From the NCBI GenBank assembly GCA_002427465.1, contig DIRC01000032.1, forward strand, positions 1-15,168: a DNA stretch of 15,168 nt, read 5' to 3'. The position numbers and the translations under genes are program-made. Positions within the stretch are counted from its first letter, which is position 1; each line of letters opens with the position of its first letter. Positions 14,152 through 15,168 of the stretch are shown here, piece by piece. Below the pieces are notes generated by a model, which was given only the letters and a program-made list of their open reading frames with translations, had not been told where the DNA came from and made no database searches. The DNA comes from Clostridiales bacterium UBA5446 (GTDB lineage: Bacteria > Bacillota > Clostridia > Oscillospirales > Oscillospiraceae).

Positions 14152-14489
14152 ACGGTATGATCGAAAAGCTGGGCAAATACAAATACTTATTGTTGGTGCT
14201 GTTTGTCGGGCTTATCCTTATTCTGCTGCCGTCGCGTACTTCCTCGGATATCATAGACGCCTCGATCTCACAGTCTGCGGCCACCGGGGAAGAAGCGCGT
14301 CTTGAGAAGGTGCTGGGGGATATTTGCAACGTTGGGGAGGTGAGCGTGCTGCGATCCGAGGAGGGCGTGGTGGTTGTCTGCGAAGGGGCTGCATCGCCGC
14401 AGGTCAGGCTGGATGTACTAAACGCCGTGATGGCTTACAGCGGGCTGAGCAGCGACCGTATAACGGTATTAAAAATGAAAACGACTTGA
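14148..14489 (+). CDS. spoIIIAG: Stage III sporulation protein AG, unusually short form
   Basis: Encodes 113 residues from ATG 14148, which overlaps the spoIIIAF stop as ATGA; a TTG at 14130 in frame is less likely. One membrane helix (about 13-29) is followed by a ring-building motif: helix GEEARLEKVLGDI (47-59), strand EVSVLRS (64-70), strand GVVVVCEGA (73-81), helix PQVRLDVLNAVMAYSGL (84-100) and strand RITVLKMK (104-111). SpoIIIAG of B. subtilis has about 230 residues because a beta-rich insertion separates the first two strands and builds its wide ring. Here those strands are joined by about two residues (EE). The gene has no stop, frameshift or gap, so this looks like a true compact variant. 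Identity is secure from position, membrane helix and the VVVVCEGA..P.VRL..L.AV core. Confidence 0.9.
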   Translation: MNGMIEKLGKYKYLLLVLFVGLILILLPSRTSSDIIDASISQSAATGEEARLEKVLGDICNVGEVSVLRSEEGVVVVCEGAASPQVRLDVLNAVMAYSGLSSDRITVLKMKTT

Positions 14490-14503
14490 CGGGAGGCTAA
14501 ACA

Positions 14504-15115
14504 TTGAAAAGGGCGAAAAGGAATGTAATTATTGTAACGGTGCTGCTGTTTGTCTGCGCGGCGGTGTACTTAAACTGGACCTACAATAACCGCTGGGGGT
14601 CGGCCGACGAGGCCATGGTTGATGCAGAGGACGAGAGGATGCAGCAGGCGTCGGCGGCCGAGGACGGGGACGCCCAGATGACGGTGACGTCCGATTACTT
14701 TGCCCAGGCGCGCCTGACGCGGCAGCAGGCTCGGGACGGCGCTCTGGCTCTTCTGGAGCAGGCGGCTTCATCCGGGACCGCTTCCCAGGATACCATCGAT
14801 TCGGCTATGGACGCCATAGCCGTCATGGCGACTTACTCCATGCAGGAGGCACAAATCGAAAATCTTTTAATTGCGAAGAATTTTTCCGATTGTGTCGTGT
14901 ATATGTCGTCGGATAATGTGACGGTTTCGGTGCCGGCGCCGGTGGCGGGGCTAAATGACGCGGATGTGGCAAAGATCGTGGACACCATCACCACGGAGAC
15001 GGGGTATGACGCCACTCAGATCAAGGTAATCGAGATCAAAAGCACCGTATCTGTCCCGGATGCGGCGGACACCCTCCTTTCCGACGAAGCGGAAGGCGCG
15101 GAAACCGTTGGCTGA
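14504..15115 (+). CDS. spoIIIAH: Stage III sporulation protein AH, SpoIIQ-binding channel subunit
   Basis: Encodes 203 residues, close to B. subtilis SpoIIIAH (about 218). A basic start (KRAKRN) and one membrane helix (about 8-24) are followed by an acidic linker (33-58). A YscJ-like ring-building domain follows (about 63-178), with DYFAQARLTRQQARDGALAL, NLLIAKNFSDCVVYM and IVDTITTETGY. In the channel this domain binds forespore SpoIIQ in the space between the membranes. The short acidic C-terminal tail (183-203) is of unknown use. The start is TTG at 14504: GGGAGG lies 7 bases upstream and the family's MK(R)-basic opening follows at once. It is the last gene of the operon and is followed by an intrinsic terminator. 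Confidence 0.95.
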   Translation: MKRAKRNVIIVTVLLFVCAAVYLNWTYNNRWGSADEAMVDAEDERMQQASAAEDGDAQMTVTSDYFAQARLTRQQARDGALALLEQAASSGTASQDTIDSAMDAIAVMATYSMQEAQIENLLIAKNFSDCVVYMSSDNVTVSVPAPVAGLNDADVAKIVDTITTETGYDATQIKVIEIKSTVSVPDAADTLLSDEAEGAETVG

Positions 15116-15132
15116 AAGGGCGGGATATCGTT

Positions 15133-15160
15133 GCGGCGGGTTTCCCCGCCGCTTTTTTTT
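15133..15160 (+). terminator. Intrinsic terminator of the spoIIIA operon
   Basis: GCGGCGGG (15133-15140) pairs perfectly with CCCGCCGC (15145-15152) around a TTTC loop and is followed by eight T. It starts 17 bases after the spoIIIAH stop. This is a textbook rho-independent terminator on the plus strand. Confidence 0.93.
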
Positions 15161-15168
15161 ATACTTTA

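Noticed and set aside
14356..14370. Frameshift or nonsense mutation as the cause of the short spoIIIAG
   Set aside because: One uninterrupted frame carries both halves of the domain to a natural stop before the spoIIIAH ribosome site, so any loss was in frame.
1..15168. tRNA, rRNA, riboswitch, CRISPR, insertion sequence or attachment site
   Set aside because: No cloverleaf, conserved rRNA, riboswitch core, regular spaced repeats, transposase or terminal repeat could be seen on either strand.

Overview
The window is a GC-rich stretch of chromosome that most likely comes from an endospore-forming Clostridia-type Firmicute. The main reason is a complete spoIIIAA-spoIIIAH operon, which is confined to endospore formers. 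Strong purine-rich Shine-Dalgarno sites, a perfect or near-perfect -10 TATAAT at several promoters, and occasional TTG/GTG starts fit the same group. A high-GC gut or sediment lineage such as Oscillospiraceae is plausible but is only inferred. I see no sign of phage, plasmid, insertion sequence, CRISPR, tRNA or rRNA.

Left part (1-4186, minus strand): a type IV pilus operon read right to left as pilB (assembly ATPase), pilT (retraction ATPase), pilC (inner-membrane platform) and the first 21 codons of a type IV prepilin, cut by the window edge just after its G|FSLV processing site. A good extended sigma-A promoter lies in front of pilB, and a 15-bp palindrome covers its -10 box. Divergent from it, behind its own sigma-A promoter, is a gene for a single-pass membrane protein (4480-5913): signal peptide, von Willebrand A domain with an intact metal site, an Ig-like domain, a membrane segment and a basic cytoplasmic tail. 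Its position suggests a surface or adhesion role linked to the pili, but that is inference.

Middle part (5998-10376): a minus-strand monoacylglycerol-lipase-like hydrolase is divergent from a plus-strand run of glpK (glycerol kinase), a NUDIX hydrolase and a DUF1015 protein. The lipase and glpK promoters overlap head-on around one short palindrome, and their predicted start points nearly coincide. Since the lipase would release glycerol and GlpK would phosphorylate it, this looks like a small glycerolipid-use module. The glpK run ends at a strong hairpin with a 20-bp stem (10403-10446).

Right part (10453-15160): the spoIIIA operon, ended by an intrinsic terminator. Its eight products form the mother-cell half of the SpoIIIA-SpoIIQ channel between mother cell and forespore. 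Four of the seven junctions are ATGA stop/start overlaps, and a possible 40-codon ORF joins spoIIIAA in the same way. The most unusual gene is spoIIIAG. It encodes only 113 residues and appears to lack the beta-rich insertion that builds the large ring in Bacillus subtilis.

No wholly new system is evident. The best leads are the minimal SpoIIIAG, the VWA protein facing the pilus operon, the overlapping lipase/glpK promoters, and a near-identical 18-bp promoter block shared by the VWA gene and glpK.
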